A DNA stretch of 64,000 bases from Ruminobacter amylophilus (lineage in GTDB: Bacteria; Pseudomonadota; Gammaproteobacteria; Enterobacterales; Succinivibrionaceae). The stretch covers positions 1 through 64,000 of the forward strand of contig NZ_FOXF01000001.1 of assembly GCF_900115655.1 (NCBI RefSeq). Reading direction: 5' to 3'. The position numbers were made by a program, and so were the translations under genes. Positions 19,189-28,965 of the stretch are shown here, one piece after another (position 1 is the first letter of the stretch; every line of letters begins with the position of its first letter). The notes under the pieces are model-generated. The model was not told the origin of the DNA and searched no databases. It saw nothing but the letters and a program-made list of their open reading frames with translations.

Positions 19189-20295
19189 TTACTCCAAAAT
19201 TACTAAATCGTCACGATGAACCGCAACCTGGCCATGTTCGTAACCTAAAATATTTTCAATCTCTTCAGACTTGTGACCTGAAATGGCATTGAGTTCAGCA
19301 CTGGTATATCTGCTGATACCGTGAGCTATCACCCTGCCGTCGGCACTGCTGATGTTTACCACGTCTCCGCGTAAAAAATCTCCTTCAACACGGGTAATAC
19401 CCTTAGGAAGCAGACTTGAACCGTTGGCGGTAAGAGCCCTGACGGCGCCCGCATCAACCACGATTGAGCATCTAGGTTTAGGTCCGGAAAGAATCCAGGC
19501 CTTTCTGCCTTCGAGAGGTGAACTTTCAGGCTTGAATGAGGTTCCCACGTAGTTATTGTCAACAATGCTTTCAATAATGCGCGGATCGTCGCCGGAGGCA
19601 ATTACAACCTCAATGCCGCTTCTGGTGGCAATTTCCGCAGCCTGAAGCTTGGTAGCCATACCGCCGGTACCGAGACCGCTGACGCTGTCACCTGCCAGAG
19701 CCTTGATTTCAGGAGTAATCTTCTCCACGGTTCTGATTAAGGTGGCATCAGGATTTGAACGGGGATCGGCGGTGTAGAGACCTTTCTGGTCAGTCAGCAG
19801 AATAAGCATGTCCGCATCTGACAGAATGGCAACTCTTGCTGAAAGGTTATCGTTGTCACCTACCTTGATTTCCGCAGTGGCAACTGCGTCATTCTCATTG
19901 ATTACGGGAATAATGTCATTGGCAATAAGAGCACCGAGAGTATCTCTGGCATTCAGAAAACGTTCGCGATCCTCGAGATCCGCTCTGGTAAGCAGAATCT
20001 GACCGATATGCAGGCCGTAAATCTCAAACAGCTTCTGCCACGTATTCATAAGGAAAGTCTGTCCTACTGAAGCCAGCATCTGCTTGTTTGCAATGGTTCT
20101 CGGCAGATCCGGATATCCTAAAACCTCACGTCCGGCAGCTACTGCACCGGAACTTACCACCACAATATGATGTCCTTTCTTTGCCAGTACGGACAGAACT
20201 CTCACCACCTCAATCATATGAGCGGGATCGAGGCGCTTGGTACCGGATGTAAGCATGGAGGTACCGAATTTCACTACTATAGTCTTTGCGTTCAA
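19189..20295 (-). CDS. proB: Glutamate 5-kinase
   Basis: Phosphorylates the gamma-carboxyl of glutamate, the first and feedback-inhibited step of proline synthesis. The amino-acid kinase domain starts VVKFGTSML and includes [27 protein letters not shown] and [21 protein letters not shown]-terminal PUA domain runs from about residue 275. It is 368 residues (367 in E. coli). The start codon is TTG at 20295; no upstream ATG is in frame with the family N-terminus. It lies 19 bp after frsA. Confidence 0.97.
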   Translation of the reverse strand: MNAKTIVVKFGTSMLTSGTKRLDPAHMIEVVRVLSVLAKKGHHIVVVSSGAVAAGREVLGYPDLPRTIANKQMLASVGQTFLMNTWQKLFEIYGLHIGQILLTRADLEDRERFLNARDTLGALIANDIIPVINENDAVATAEIKVGDNDNLSARVAILSDADMLILLTDQKGLYTADPRSNPDATLIRTVEKITPEIKALAGDSVSGLGTGGMATKLQAAEIATRSGIEVVIASGDDPRIIESIVDNNYVGTSFKPESSPLEGRKAWILSGPKPRCSIVVDAGAVRALTANGSSLLPKGITRVEGDFLRGDVVNISSADGRVIAHGISRYTSAELNAISGHKSEEIENILGYEHGQVAVHRDDLVILE

Positions 20296-20314
20296 TTTAT
20301 TATATCCGGCAGTT

Positions 20315-21562
20315 TTAAAGCCGTTCCTTCAACCAGTCTGTTATCTGATCAATTACCTTGGTAAACAATTCAAAAGCTGTTGCCGCCTTCAGTTCCATGA
20401 ATTCAGTCTTGTCGCTGATGCTTCCTATAAGCTTTGCGTCGCCGATGGTACTGATGGACTTTCTGTCTGAGGTTACCACCAGAAGAGGCTTGCTGAGCTT
20501 TAATCCTGAAAGAAGCCCCTGTCTCTTCACTGAAAAAATCTGCAGTCTCGGAATCAGCTGCTCCCATTCTGCTGCATCAGTCCCCATGCGGTTGCACATG
20601 GAGGCTCTCTGAATCAGAGATGCCAGTTTGAGCAGTTCAGGATCCACAAGCACGTCATTCACAATCGGAGCTATCATGCACGCGGCTTTGATGTCCGATG
20701 AATGAGTAGCCAGCAGATGTGCGGCACAGTTACAGCCGAAACGCTGAGCAACGATACCTATGCGTGAACGATCAATGTAAGGGAGCTTTTCCTTCACATA
20801 GTCAAGCACAGCCTCATGCAGCACGCCGGTATTTGCTGAAAGCGTAATACCTGTGTTCATCCCCATTCCCGGAAGATCCAGCGTAATCATGGCAATGCCG
20901 TTAGGGAAAAGATTCTCTCTGTAGAAACGGAGATACTCTGTAGCCAGATTTATATAGTTACCGCAGATAATTACGCACGGCAGACACTTAAACCTGTCCG
21001 GAGTATGAACATAGGCCGTACCTTCGCCTGCCTCGGATTTGAACTTGATAATCTCAAAATGACCGGAAAGATAGCTCGCGGCCTTTTTGTAGTTCAGATG
21101 GTTCATCAGCAGCGCATGATTGGCCATTTCGTCACCCTGAAGGTGCGGATAGCTTGCCATGGCATAACAGAGATAGGCCAGACGGAAGTGCTTGAAGGCC
21201 TCTTCCTTCTTCACGGGATCCTCTTCAATACTTTTCGCATATGAAGAATGTTTTTCCGCAAGCATGGAAAACTCATAAACCCAGTTGCCCGGACCGTATT
21301 CATATACGGTATCCAGAACCCCTTCTCGAGTTCTCTTGTTCTCTGATCCTGATATATCTGCTAAAGCCTTCTGGATTTCCAGAATATCAAGCCCCATCCA
21401 GCTCCAGTAGTCTCGATGAAGCTCCCTGAACCAGCGACGGGGAGTTCCGTCCCTGTTCGGCAGCAGTTCTTCAACTGAATTCGATATGAAAGAAGTCTCC
21501 AGACTTGAACGGTGAGGTTTGAAGAGAACCTCGCTAAGATTTTCGGAAGATATCTCAGTCAT
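20315..21562 (-). CDS. frsA: FrsA-like alpha/beta hydrolase-fold protein
   Basis: E. coli FrsA (YafA, DUF1100) was described as a partner of the glucose phosphotransferase protein IIA-Glc that affects the balance of fermentation and respiration; its enzyme activity is debated. The 415 residues match FrsA length (414) and features such as [23 protein letters not shown] and [10 protein letters not shown]. At the nucleophile elbow the sequence reads AQRFGCN, so the usual catalytic serine is missing, as I recall for the family. It is the first gene of a tight unit with proB and proA; in E. coli frsA is near proBA too. Confidence 0.9.
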   Translation of the reverse strand: MTEISSENLSEVLFKPHRSSLETSFISNSVEELLPNRDGTPRRWFRELHRDYWSWMGLDILEIQKALADISGSENKRTREGVLDTVYEYGPGNWVYEFSMLAEKHSSYAKSIEEDPVKKEEAFKHFRLAYLCYAMASYPHLQGDEMANHALLMNHLNYKKAASYLSGHFEIIKFKSEAGEGTAYVHTPDRFKCLPCVIICGNYINLATEYLRFYRENLFPNGIAMITLDLPGMGMNTGITLSANTGVLHEAVLDYVKEKLPYIDRSRIGIVAQRFGCNCAAHLLATHSSDIKAACMIAPIVNDVLVDPELLKLASLIQRASMCNRMGTDAAEWEQLIPRLQIFSVKRQGLLSGLKLSKPLLVVTSDRKSISTIGDAKLIGSISDKTEFMELKAATAFELFTKVIDQITDWLKERL

Positions 21563-21877
21563 ATGTGCAAAACTTAAAATAAATCAACTAGAAACAGGCA
21601 ATCCGTGACAGTCAGACTGCGGATTGCCGGACAACAATCATAAGTTGCACAATTTTACCATAAATCACCGATAAACAATAATCATAAATCCGCATATGCG
21701 CAAAATACGGAACATCACGGAAACGTCAGGTTAAAATAAAGGCTTTTTACCTCCGCGGCAGCAGAAATAATCTGTCAGACGCCGGCATAAAACCGCAGTT
21801 AACCTCATAACCTTAATGCCGTTCCGGCCGACGTAGTTTTCTGCTTTAAATTTTCACAGAAGCTGTATGAATTACAC
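21563..21877. other. Spacer between frsA and the first IS copy
   Basis: A perfect 9-bp inverted repeat, GGCAATCCG (21597-21605) with CGGATTGCC (21620-21628), lies in the frsA leader on the minus strand. A possible minus-strand promoter has TTGTTT and TAAAAT (complement at 21673-21678 and 21652-21657) with a 15-bp spacer. I see no gene. Confidence 0.4.
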
Positions 21878-21889
21878 ACTGTTATGAAA

Positions 21890-22138
21890 CGACTTTTGTC
21901 AAGCAGTAATTTAGGCAAGACATTTTTCTCAGTCTAAGCACGGCATTGGCCACTCTGTTATACGGGGATTGGTTACCTCAGGTCAATGGTTCGCCGCGAA
22001 TTCTATTGGTCTTACGTCGAGGATCACTTCACTTATTTCAGTGCCATCAAAGATCTATCGTAGATAATTCAAACCTTCTTGATGAAAAACGTCTTATCTA
22101 AATCACTGTCGTCTTCAGATGTTTAAAAACACATCCGT
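21890..22138 (-). ncRNA. Candidate bridge-RNA region of IS copy 1
   Basis: This is the non-coding 3' end of the element, transcribed in the same sense as the transposase. The IS110 family uses a structured non-coding RNA to pair donor and target DNA, and in the IS1111 group it comes from this end. The stretch 21880-22030 is also kept in copy 2 with very few changes, which fits a functional terminus. I did not establish its fold or guide loops. Confidence 0.35.
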
Positions 22139-23159
22139 CTATACATTTATCCTGATTAACCCCTCGGCCGGTATTACTTCCGATGGCACATTCTTCTGGC
22201 GTTTTTTCAATGCCGCTGATTTCTGCCCGACATTGCCTCTTCTGTAAGAATTGCAGCACTCAACAGCAATCCTTCGCAGATGAGTATTTCCGGATTTCGT
22301 AATTACGGTTCTGCAGACTTTATCACCGCTGGAATGTTCTCCCGGTACCAGACCAATGTAACCCGCAAACTGTTCTGCGGTTCGGAAACGATTGAAATCA
22401 CCAACCTCGGAAATAAATGACATGGCAGTATTGGTTTGTATACCTTTGATGCATACCAGTTTCTTCACTTTGTCGGCATACCGTTCACTTGAGGCAAAAT
22501 CCTCTATTCTGACATCAAAAGCTTCAATTTTGCTTTTAAGCGCTTCGTATGTTGCAAGGTATTCATTTATGATTTCTTTCTGCTTAAATGTGCACTCCAG
22601 GCGCTTTATCCATTGAATATGGGCAAGTGTCCATTTTGATTTGTCATACTGAAATCCGTGTCTTAAACAAAATGCATTCAGTCGCTGCTTTATCTGTTTT
22701 AGAGCTGTCTGATGATCATCTCGCATTCTGAGGTAATCCCTTACATCCTCATCTTCAATATCGGGAATGTTGACAGCCTTGTAAGAGCCGCTTGCCAAAC
22801 ATCTGGCAATATCCAAAGCATCCCTGAAGTCATTTTTCAGCTTCTTTCCGCCTTTCTGTACAGCCATGGTGCTTGGAGCCAGAATCTTACAGTTGATGCC
22901 GGCCTTGGTTAATTCTCTGCAGGGAACATAACCAAGGCAACCGGCTTCGTAACCACATACAATATCGATGTCCTTTCTTTGTGATTTCAGATTACAAATA
23001 TACTTTATCGGTGTTTTTAATCAGGTCATCCTTAAACTGCACCTGACCGAATATCTTATCCTCGGTCATGCCGTAACCCGGTTCAAAAGAGCACAAAGTA
23101 AAGTTAGAAGAGTGGACATCCATTCCAATATGTATTATCTTATTCATAACGACCTTCAT
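22139..23159 (-). pseudogene. IS110-family transposase, frameshifted
   Basis: The N-terminal DEDD (RuvC-like) part starts at the ATG at 23159 and reads MKVVMNKIIHIGMDVHSSNF up to the frameshift near 23005. After it the second frame continues with the conserved KNDFRDALDIARCL and runs to the stop at 22139. The C-terminal Tnp domain is complete, with the probable catalytic serine in PGEHSSGDK and the motif SGNTHLRRI. Only the extra base separates it from a full-length enzyme. Read without it, the protein would have about 340 residues, normal for the family. Confidence 0.85.
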
Positions 23160-23260
23160 TTAATGTTTGCGGTAAATCCGTATCTGTTTACATACATCTA
23201 CAGTTTACACGGTAAATCCACGTTTTTACATTCATTCGTGGAGGTCGTTTCATATTGTCT

Positions 23261-24384
23261 TAAATGCACTGCGATTCTTCACAGAAGAAAAAGAAAAATA
23301 TAACTCATGCTCATGCGTGTTCAAAAATGCTCATTCGTCACATATTCAAAAAATGTTGCCGCGTTTTACGAATAAAACTCTTCATGATGTATTCCTGTCA
23401 TCAGACAGGAACACAGATGTTTTTTAAGCATTATCAGACTGAAAAAGATATATCGTTTTCATATCAGTGTACACGGGAAACCCGCAAAATATGAAACTGT
23501 TTTCATAAAACACCGGTCATGAGACTCGCGAATATTTTCTATTCTGCAGGCTAAACGATGAAAAATTCCCCAACATATCAACAATTAAAGAAATTTAATA
23601 TTACTCTGTTTCACGTGTATGAAAATTTAATATATACAAATTTAAAAAAGTGTGAAACACATTGATTTCACTAGACTTTTAAAATGCAAGCAAAAAATTT
23701 AAAAAAATTTTTACATTTTTCAAAAGTATTAAAAATCAAGGGATTAGAGACTTATCCACAAATTTATTGACATGACTGTAAACAATTTCAGGGTACAACA
23801 CGGCATAATATTTTTTTTAAACTCTTGACTTTTATATTTTATTACCTATACGCATAAATAATGTCTTTTCTTTTTTAGCACAGATCACACAGACACATTT
23901 GTCCGATTGATTTTTTTTAAACCGTTTTCTGTTTGTAATTCCACCACAAATCCTAAAAATGAGCATAATGCAGTCAATATTCCGGGATTATCCGGAAAAA
24001 AAAACTCTGATAATATTTCACCACCTTTAATAAATGTGACATCGGTTAAATCTTAACTGCAGAAAATGACAGACTGTGAATAAAAAAACCGTTTACCTGA
24101 CATCACTGCCGCATCAGAAAAAAGTCTAAATAATGTTCAAACAGAATCTAAAAATCGTATTTATGCAGCCCGCGGGAACTGGCTGAATTTCTGAAAAACG
24201 CCCCGCATTATCTTACTTAAAGAATTTTCTGTGCTATACAAAACAGCTTTTGGCCGATACCTCGGTCTTACCTTTTAACCGACATTTTTCCACTGCATGT
24301 TTCTGTCTGAAACACCGGGTACCGATGTCCTGCATCAACAGGTGCACAATCAGAAGAAAATCCTTATGAACAATGCTAAAACAA
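23261..24384. other. 1.1-kb AT-rich non-coding stretch
   Basis: No convincing gene: the open frames are short, lack ribosome sites and have no family features. The core at 23580-24060 is very AT-rich with homopolymer runs. It holds a perfect DnaA-box consensus TTATCCACA at 23752-23760 and TTATTCACA on the minus strand (24075-24083). It lies directly next to the IS and may be decayed or foreign DNA, or a protein-binding region. Confidence 0.5.
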
Positions 24385-24412
24385 TAGACAATTTCAACGA
24401 ATGTTCTATAAT
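24385..24412 (+). promoter_or_regulatory. Promoter of the small gene at 24463
   Basis: TAGACA (24385-24390) and a perfect TATAAT (24407-24412) are spaced by 16 bp. Transcription would start near 24419. Confidence 0.6.
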
Positions 24413-24462
24413 TAACCAGTTTATTTTCTGTCTTAAATATGCATCCGGAGTAAATGTAATCC

Positions 24463-24681
24463 ATGTCATCAGATAATATTATCTCTTATGCCAAGAAGCG
24501 CAGAGCGGTTCCTGCCAAGCTCTCAGAAGAAAAAGGAAACGTGGAACGTTACTTTTCAGAAAACTGCGTAAGAAGAAACAGAGTCAATAATTTCTTTATT
24601 ACTGATGAGGCCAACAGAAATTACATCAAAATGTATTTATCGGTTGACGCTCTTCAGTCTAAAAATATCGGAAACTATTAA
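24463..24681 (+). CDS. Small protein of unknown function (72 aa)
   Basis: I do not recognise this protein. It is basic in its first half (AKKRRAVPAKLSEEKG) with a middle ERYFSENCVRRNRVNNFF and no hydrophobic segment, so it is probably cytoplasmic. The gene has its own promoter, a GGAG at 24447-24450 twelve bases before the ATG, and a perfect terminator 17 bp after the stop, forming a compact unit of about 310 nt. This layout, isolated in otherwise empty DNA next to an IS, argues for a real gene. A regulatory RNA without translation is the alternative. Confidence 0.6.
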   Translation: MSSDNIISYAKKRRAVPAKLSEEKGNVERYFSENCVRRNRVNNFFITDEANRNYIKMYLSVDALQSKNIGNY

Positions 24682-24697
24682 TCAGCTATTTCCTCAC

Positions 24698-24731
24698 GAA
24701 AAGCATATACTTCCGTATATGCTTTTCTTTT
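24698..24731 (+). terminator. Intrinsic terminator of the small gene
   Basis: GAAAAGCATATAC (24698-24710) pairs perfectly with GTATATGCTTTTC (24715-24727) around TTCC, followed by T-rich sequence. Confidence 0.85.
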
Positions 24732-25014
24732 ATGTGCAGTCCTCCGCATTCATCATAAAACCGTCACACACCAATAACCTGAAACAGACATACGATACGG
24801 CCCCCTGCATTTCATGATCACGGTCCGCAAATTATCCCCGGGGCCTGACTTTTATCATTTTTATAGAAAAAAATATAATTCAAATATGCCGAGCCAGTAG
24901 CATTTATTTAAAGACTATGCAGACAAACTGCGGGAATCACGGCAATTAGTGGTAGAATAGGCATAAATTTCAATAATCGACGATTGCTATTCCAACAACC
25001 AATAATAAGAATAC
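24732..25014. other. pepD upstream region
   Basis: No gene seen. A possible -10 element TAGAAT lies at 24953-24958 without a clear -35. Confidence 0.3.
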
Positions 25015-26481
25015 ATGACAATGGAAAAATCTCTTTTAGAAACATTATCCCCTACTGCGGTGTGGACATACTTCAATCAGATTTGTCAGATTCCGCATAC
25101 ATCAGGACATGAACAGAATATCGGTCAGTTTCTGCTGGATACCGCGGAAAAGCTTGGACTTGAGGCGACCAGAAACGAATCAGGTAACGTACATATTATA
25201 AAGCCTGCATCTTCCGGTATGGAAAACAGACCGTCCGTACTCCTTCAGGCACATATGGACATGGTTGGAGTCAAGGATACCGAAAAGGAATTTGATTTTC
25301 AGAAGGAATGCGTTACCCCTCTCATTACCGATGACGGTTTTGTTACCGCTGACGGTACCACTCTCGGAGCCGACAACGGCATCGGCATGGCCATAATTCT
25401 TGCCATTTTAAATGATGCCTCACTCAGACATCCAAGGATCAAGGCTCTGTTTACCGTATCTGAAGAAACCAACATGAAGGGAGCTGTTGCTCTTACCGCT
25501 GAAGACATCGACTGTGATACCGCAATCAACATCGATTCTGAGGATATCGGTGAAATCTGTATCGGCTGTGCCGGAGGAAGTTCATACAATATCGTATACG
25601 AACCTGATATCAAAGCGGTACCGGACACCGGATTCAGAGCACTGGAAATCAGAATGTCCAACGGTCTTGGCGGCCACAGCGGCATCGATATCCACAAAAA
25701 GAGACTGAACGGCGGCGGAGCAGTCCTTTCCCTCATAAGTTCTCTCAGGGATGAAGGATTCAAGGTATGCATTTCGGATTTCAAGGCAGGAACCGTCAGA
25801 AACTCCATTCCTTCAGAAGCCTCAGCGGTTTTATGCATTCCAGAACACCTTATCGGTAAATCCATAAATTCTCTTCAGGATATGATTAACCGACTGCAGA
25901 CCAAGTTCAGTGAAACGGATTCAAACGCTTCTTTTGAAGTAACCAGACTTGATACCCTGCCTACATTCATGCTGACGGATGAAGCAACCGATGACGTACT
26001 GAAACTCAAGGCACTCAATACCAAGGTAACTGAATATCTCGATGACGGTGTTACCCCGCTGACATCCTGCAATATGGGCGTTGCCAGACTGGAAAACAAC
26101 CGCTTCCATTTTGAGCTTCTGGCCCGTTATGCCACCACCGAGGGAAAAGCAGGAATCGAAAAGAAAATAAACGATATCGTAGCCTCCGGCAGAGCAAAGA
26201 TCACTCACTACGACTGTTACACTTTCTGGCAGCCGGATTTTGACAGCAGACTTCTGAAGCTGGCATCTGAAGAATATCGTAAGCTCACCGGACTTGATTC
26301 AGTAACCACTGTTATCCATGCCGGTCTCGAATGCGGCCTCTTCAAAACACTGAATCCGAAACTGGACGTCATTTCCATAGGTCCGGATATCTACGGAGCT
26401 CACAGTACCAAGGAAAGAGTTCGCATTTCCTCAGTGGACACATGCTACAGGTGGATTCAGCATATTCTGGAATCAATCTGA
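25015..26481 (+). CDS. pepD: Aminoacyl-histidine dipeptidase (peptidase D)
   Basis: Cytosolic M20C metallopeptidase that splits dipeptides such as carnosine and other Xaa-His pairs. The di-zinc site residues are visible in LLQAHMDMVG, TTLGADNGIGMA, VSEETNMKGA, AINIDSEDIGE and the late YGAHSTKERV. At 488 residues it matches E. coli PepD (485). Two in-frame ATGs lie at 25015 and 25021; either may be used. Confidence 0.95.
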   Translation: MTMEKSLLETLSPTAVWTYFNQICQIPHTSGHEQNIGQFLLDTAEKLGLEATRNESGNVHIIKPASSGMENRPSVLLQAHMDMVGVKDTEKEFDFQKECVTPLITDDGFVTADGTTLGADNGIGMAIILAILNDASLRHPRIKALFTVSEETNMKGAVALTAEDIDCDTAINIDSEDIGEICIGCAGGSSYNIVYEPDIKAVPDTGFRALEIRMSNGLGGHSGIDIHKKRLNGGGAVLSLISSLRDEGFKVCISDFKAGTVRNSIPSEASAVLCIPEHLIGKSINSLQDMINRLQTKFSETDSNASFEVTRLDTLPTFMLTDEATDDVLKLKALNTKVTEYLDDGVTPLTSCNMGVARLENNRFHFELLARYATTEGKAGIEKKINDIVASGRAKITHYDCYTFWQPDFDSRLLKLASEEYRKLTGLDSVTTVIHAGLECGLFKTLNPKLDVISIGPDIYGAHSTKERVRISSVDTCYRWIQHILESI

Positions 26482-26537
26482 ATCTAGGCAGCAGATCCTG
26501 AAATACTCCTTCTTTCAGGACAAAGCCTCAAAAAAAA

Positions 26538-26570
26538 CAACCCCGGATCTTCGAAAAAATCCGGGGTTGT
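26538..26570. terminator. Terminator between pepD and ilvH
   Basis: ACAACCCCGGAT (26538-26549) pairs perfectly with ATCCGGGGTTGT (26559-26570). On the minus strand it is followed by a run of T, so it is a strong terminator for ilvIH. On the plus strand the T content is weaker. Confidence 0.8.
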
Positions 26571-26588
26571 CGTCTGTTTAAAATGATC

Positions 26589-27086
26589 TTACGGTCTTAA
26601 AGATCTTTCACCCTGTGAAATACCGCATACGCCTGAGCGGATAATTTCCACAATGTCTACAGCCTGAGAAACTGCAGTCAGGAAATTATTGAGCTCTTCG
26701 CTGGTACCAATCACCTGAATGGTGTACAGATCAGGAGTAAGATCCACAATCTGACCATGGAATATATCAGAGATTGACTTAACTTCATCACGAAGATCAC
26801 GGGTATTTGCTCTAACCTTTGCCAGCATGATTTCACGTTCAATATGACCTGAATCAGCCAGATCAAATACCTTCAGAACGTCAATCAGCTTGTGAAGCTG
26901 CTTGGTAATCTGTTCAACTTCATCATCGTCACAGCAGGTTACGATGGTCATACGGGAAAGAGTATCGTCTTCAGTTGGAGCAACAGTCAGTGATTCGATA
27001 TTGAAACCACGCTGAGAGAACAAACCAACAACACGGCTTAAAGCACCGGCTTCATTTTCAAGAAGAACTGAAATAATATGTTTCAT
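26589..27086 (-). CDS. ilvH: Acetolactate synthase small (regulatory) subunit
   Basis: Regulates the large subunit and confers valine feedback sensitivity. An ACT domain opens the protein (ISVLLENEAGALSRVVGLFS, then GFNIESL), followed by the C-terminal ALS_ss domain. The 165 residues match E. coli IlvH (163). The ATG overlaps the ilvI stop by one base. Confidence 0.96.
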   Translation of the reverse strand: MKHIISVLLENEAGALSRVVGLFSQRGFNIESLTVAPTEDDTLSRMTIVTCCDDDEVEQITKQLHKLIDVLKVFDLADSGHIEREIMLAKVRANTRDLRDEVKSISDIFHGQIVDLTPDLYTIQVIGTSEELNNFLTAVSQAVDIVEIIRSGVCGISQGERSLRP

Positions 27087-28834
27087 TATGTACGCTCCGT
27101 CTTGCTTAAGAACATATCAGCCATTGAACCACCACCAATCTGCATTGGGTATACGCGTGAATCAGGGTCTGCAATGATATCAACTACTACGGTCTTGTCA
27201 TGGATTGAGAATGCCTTGGCAAGAACATCGCTTAATTCTGATTCATTGTTTACTCTCAGACCTACCTGACCGTATGATTCAGCCAGTTTAACAAAATCAG
27301 GTACCGCATCCATGTATGATTCGCTCTGACGTCCGTTATAGAACATCATCTGCCACTGCTTAACCATACCGAGTGAACGGTTATTGATGATAATAACCTT
27401 TACAGGTACGTTGTACTGCAGACATACTGCAAGTTCCTGAAGATTCATCTGGAATGAACCGTCACCGGTGAAGCATACTACTTCACTGTCAGGATTTGCA
27501 ATCTTGGCACCGATTGCAGCAGGGAAACCGTAACCCATGGTTCCCAGACCGCCTGATGACAGGAATCTGCGAGGCTTTTCCAGAGGATAGTACAGAGCGG
27601 CAAACATCTGATGCTGACCTACGTCGGTAACAACAATCGCGTCACCCTTTGAAGCCTTGTAAACCTCTTCAACAACCTTTGCAGGATGGAGAAGGCCCGG
27701 AGTGATGTCACTTGCGTATTCAAGAGGATGAGCCTGCTTGAATCCGTTGATCTGCTTCCACCAGCCTTCTGAATCAGATTTCATTCTCTGTTCGTCGATA
27801 TTGTTGTTGGCTTCAAGTTCCTTGAGAGCTTCATTCAGCTGATCAAGAACGGTATTTACGTTACCGACGATTGGTACGTCAACCTCTACGCACTTGGAGA
27901 TTGAAGACGGATCGATATCAACATGAATGATTCTGGCTTCAGGACAGAACTTGGAAATATTATTGGTTACACGGTCGTCGAAACGGGCACCGAGGGCAAT
28001 AATCAGATCTGAGTTATGCATTGCCATGTTGGCCGCATAGGTGCCGTGCATACCGAGCATGCCGAGACTAAGTTCATCACTGCCAGGGAAAGCACCGATT
28101 GCCATCAGGGTGGTAACTACAGGAATATTGAAGCGGTGAGCCAGATCGTAAACCTTGGCTGAAGCTTCTGAAGCAATTACACCGCCGCCGATGTAAAGAA
28201 TCGGACGCTTGGCTTCAACAACCATTCTTGCAGCTCTCTTAACCTGACCTCTGTGACCTACAGTGGTCGGATTGTATGAGCGCATTGAGATTTCGCTTAA
28301 CGGAACCGGATTATAAGGGAACTTGAGCTGAGGGTTCTGAGCATCCTTAGGGATATCAACCACAACAGGACCTGGACGACCGGTTGAAGCGATGTAGAAA
28401 GCCTTACGGATGTATTCAGGAATATCGGTGGCCTTCTTGCACAGGAAACTGTGCTTTACAATCGGACGTGAAATACCCAGCATGTCAACTTCCTGGAAAG
28501 CATCTGAACCGATTAAGGTTGTTGCAACCTGACCGGTTAAAATAACCATAGGAATTGAGTCGGCATATGCTGTTGCAATACCGGTGATAACGTTGGTGGC
28601 ACCAGGACCTGAGGTTACGAGAACACAGCCAACCTTACCGGTTGCACGTGCATAACCGTCAGCCATGTGTGAAGCACCCTGTTCATGACGAACAAGGATG
28701 TGCTTTATCTTTGATGATTCAAGTAAAGCATCATAAATATGTAAAACGCCGCCGCCAGGATATCCGAACAACTTGTCTACACCCAGATCCTCCAGGGTGC
28801 GAATAACCATTTGGGCACCAGATAACATTTCCAT
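27086..28834 (-). CDS. ilvI: Acetolactate synthase large subunit
   Basis: Thiamine-diphosphate enzyme that makes acetolactate or acetohydroxybutyrate for valine, leucine and isoleucine. The N-terminal domain has LFGYPGGGVLHIYDAL and the catalytic Glu in RHEQGASHMADGYARATG. The C-terminal ThDP motif is GDGSFQMNLQEL. It is 582 residues (574 in E. coli IlvI). The ATG at 28834 lies eight bases after GGAGG, which is itself inside a terminator-like hairpin. That arrangement suggests attenuation or translation control. Confidence 0.96.
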   Translation of the reverse strand: MEMLSGAQMVIRTLEDLGVDKLFGYPGGGVLHIYDALLESSKIKHILVRHEQGASHMADGYARATGKVGCVLVTSGPGATNVITGIATAYADSIPMVILTGQVATTLIGSDAFQEVDMLGISRPIVKHSFLCKKATDIPEYIRKAFYIASTGRPGPVVVDIPKDAQNPQLKFPYNPVPLSEISMRSYNPTTVGHRGQVKRAARMVVEAKRPILYIGGGVIASEASAKVYDLAHRFNIPVVTTLMAIGAFPGSDELSLGMLGMHGTYAANMAMHNSDLIIALGARFDDRVTNNISKFCPEARIIHVDIDPSSISKCVEVDVPIVGNVNTVLDQLNEALKELEANNNIDEQRMKSDSEGWWKQINGFKQAHPLEYASDITPGLLHPAKVVEEVYKASKGDAIVVTDVGQHQMFAALYYPLEKPRRFLSSGGLGTMGYGFPAAIGAKIANPDSEVVCFTGDGSFQMNLQELAVCLQYNVPVKVIIINNRSLGMVKQWQMMFYNGRQSESYMDAVPDFVKLAESYGQVGLRVNNESELSDVLAKAFSIHDKTVVVDIIADPDSRVYPMQIGGGSMADMFLSKTERT

Positions 28835-28837
28835 AAA

Positions 28838-28854
28838 AAAGCCTCCCGGGCTTT
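28838..28854 (-). promoter_or_regulatory. Hairpin overlapping the ilvI ribosome binding site
   Basis: On the minus strand AAAGCC-cggga-GGCTTT is followed by TTT and then at once by the ilvI ATG. The Shine-Dalgarno GGGAGG is partly in the loop and partly in the 3' arm. It could act as an intrinsic terminator and as a block to ribosome loading. Confidence 0.6.
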
Positions 28855-28923
28855 ATTAAAATTTCTGAAAAAACGAAGTCAAGGACCACCCCCACTCATC
28901 AGTTCGATCGAGCTGGAAGAGTC

Positions 28924-28965
28924 TTAAGCATCCAATAAGCTTACTTGACTAGCCGGCACAACCAT
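28924..28965 (-). CDS. Possible 13-codon ilv leader peptide
   Basis: The reading MVVPASQVSLLDA has three valines and two leucines in 13 codons, in front of a branched-chain amino-acid operon. It covers one arm of the alternative leader fold. The Shine-Dalgarno sequence is weak (GCGG). Chance is possible for so short a frame. Confidence 0.3.
   Translation of the reverse strand: MVVPASQVSLLDA

Larger units (their letters stand above)
21878..23260 (-). mobile_element. IS110-family element, IS1111-like, copy 1 (frameshifted)
   Basis: The limits are set by homology with copy 2 at 51881-52957. An 11-bp subterminal inverted repeat, TATGAAACGAC (21883-21893) with GTCGTTTCATA (23244-23254), lies a few bases inside each end, a feature of the IS1111 subgroup. 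The transposase is on the minus strand. About 260 bp of non-coding DNA lie downstream of its stop and about 100 bp upstream of its start. In IS1111-type elements the long 3' non-coding end encodes the bridge RNA. One extra base near 23005-23007, absent in copy 2, breaks the transposase frame. Confidence 0.85.

Noticed and set aside
23264-23494. 76-codon frame downstream of IS copy 1
   Set aside because: No ribosome site, odd composition and position in decayed AT-rich DNA.
23261-24462. Replication origin
   Set aside because: Only two DnaA boxes, few GATC sites and no origin-linked genes.
25299-25865. Open frame of 188 codons antisense to pepD
   Set aside because: pepD metal-site motifs occupy the plus strand in this stretch; the antisense product is a Ser/Pro/Met-rich shadow.
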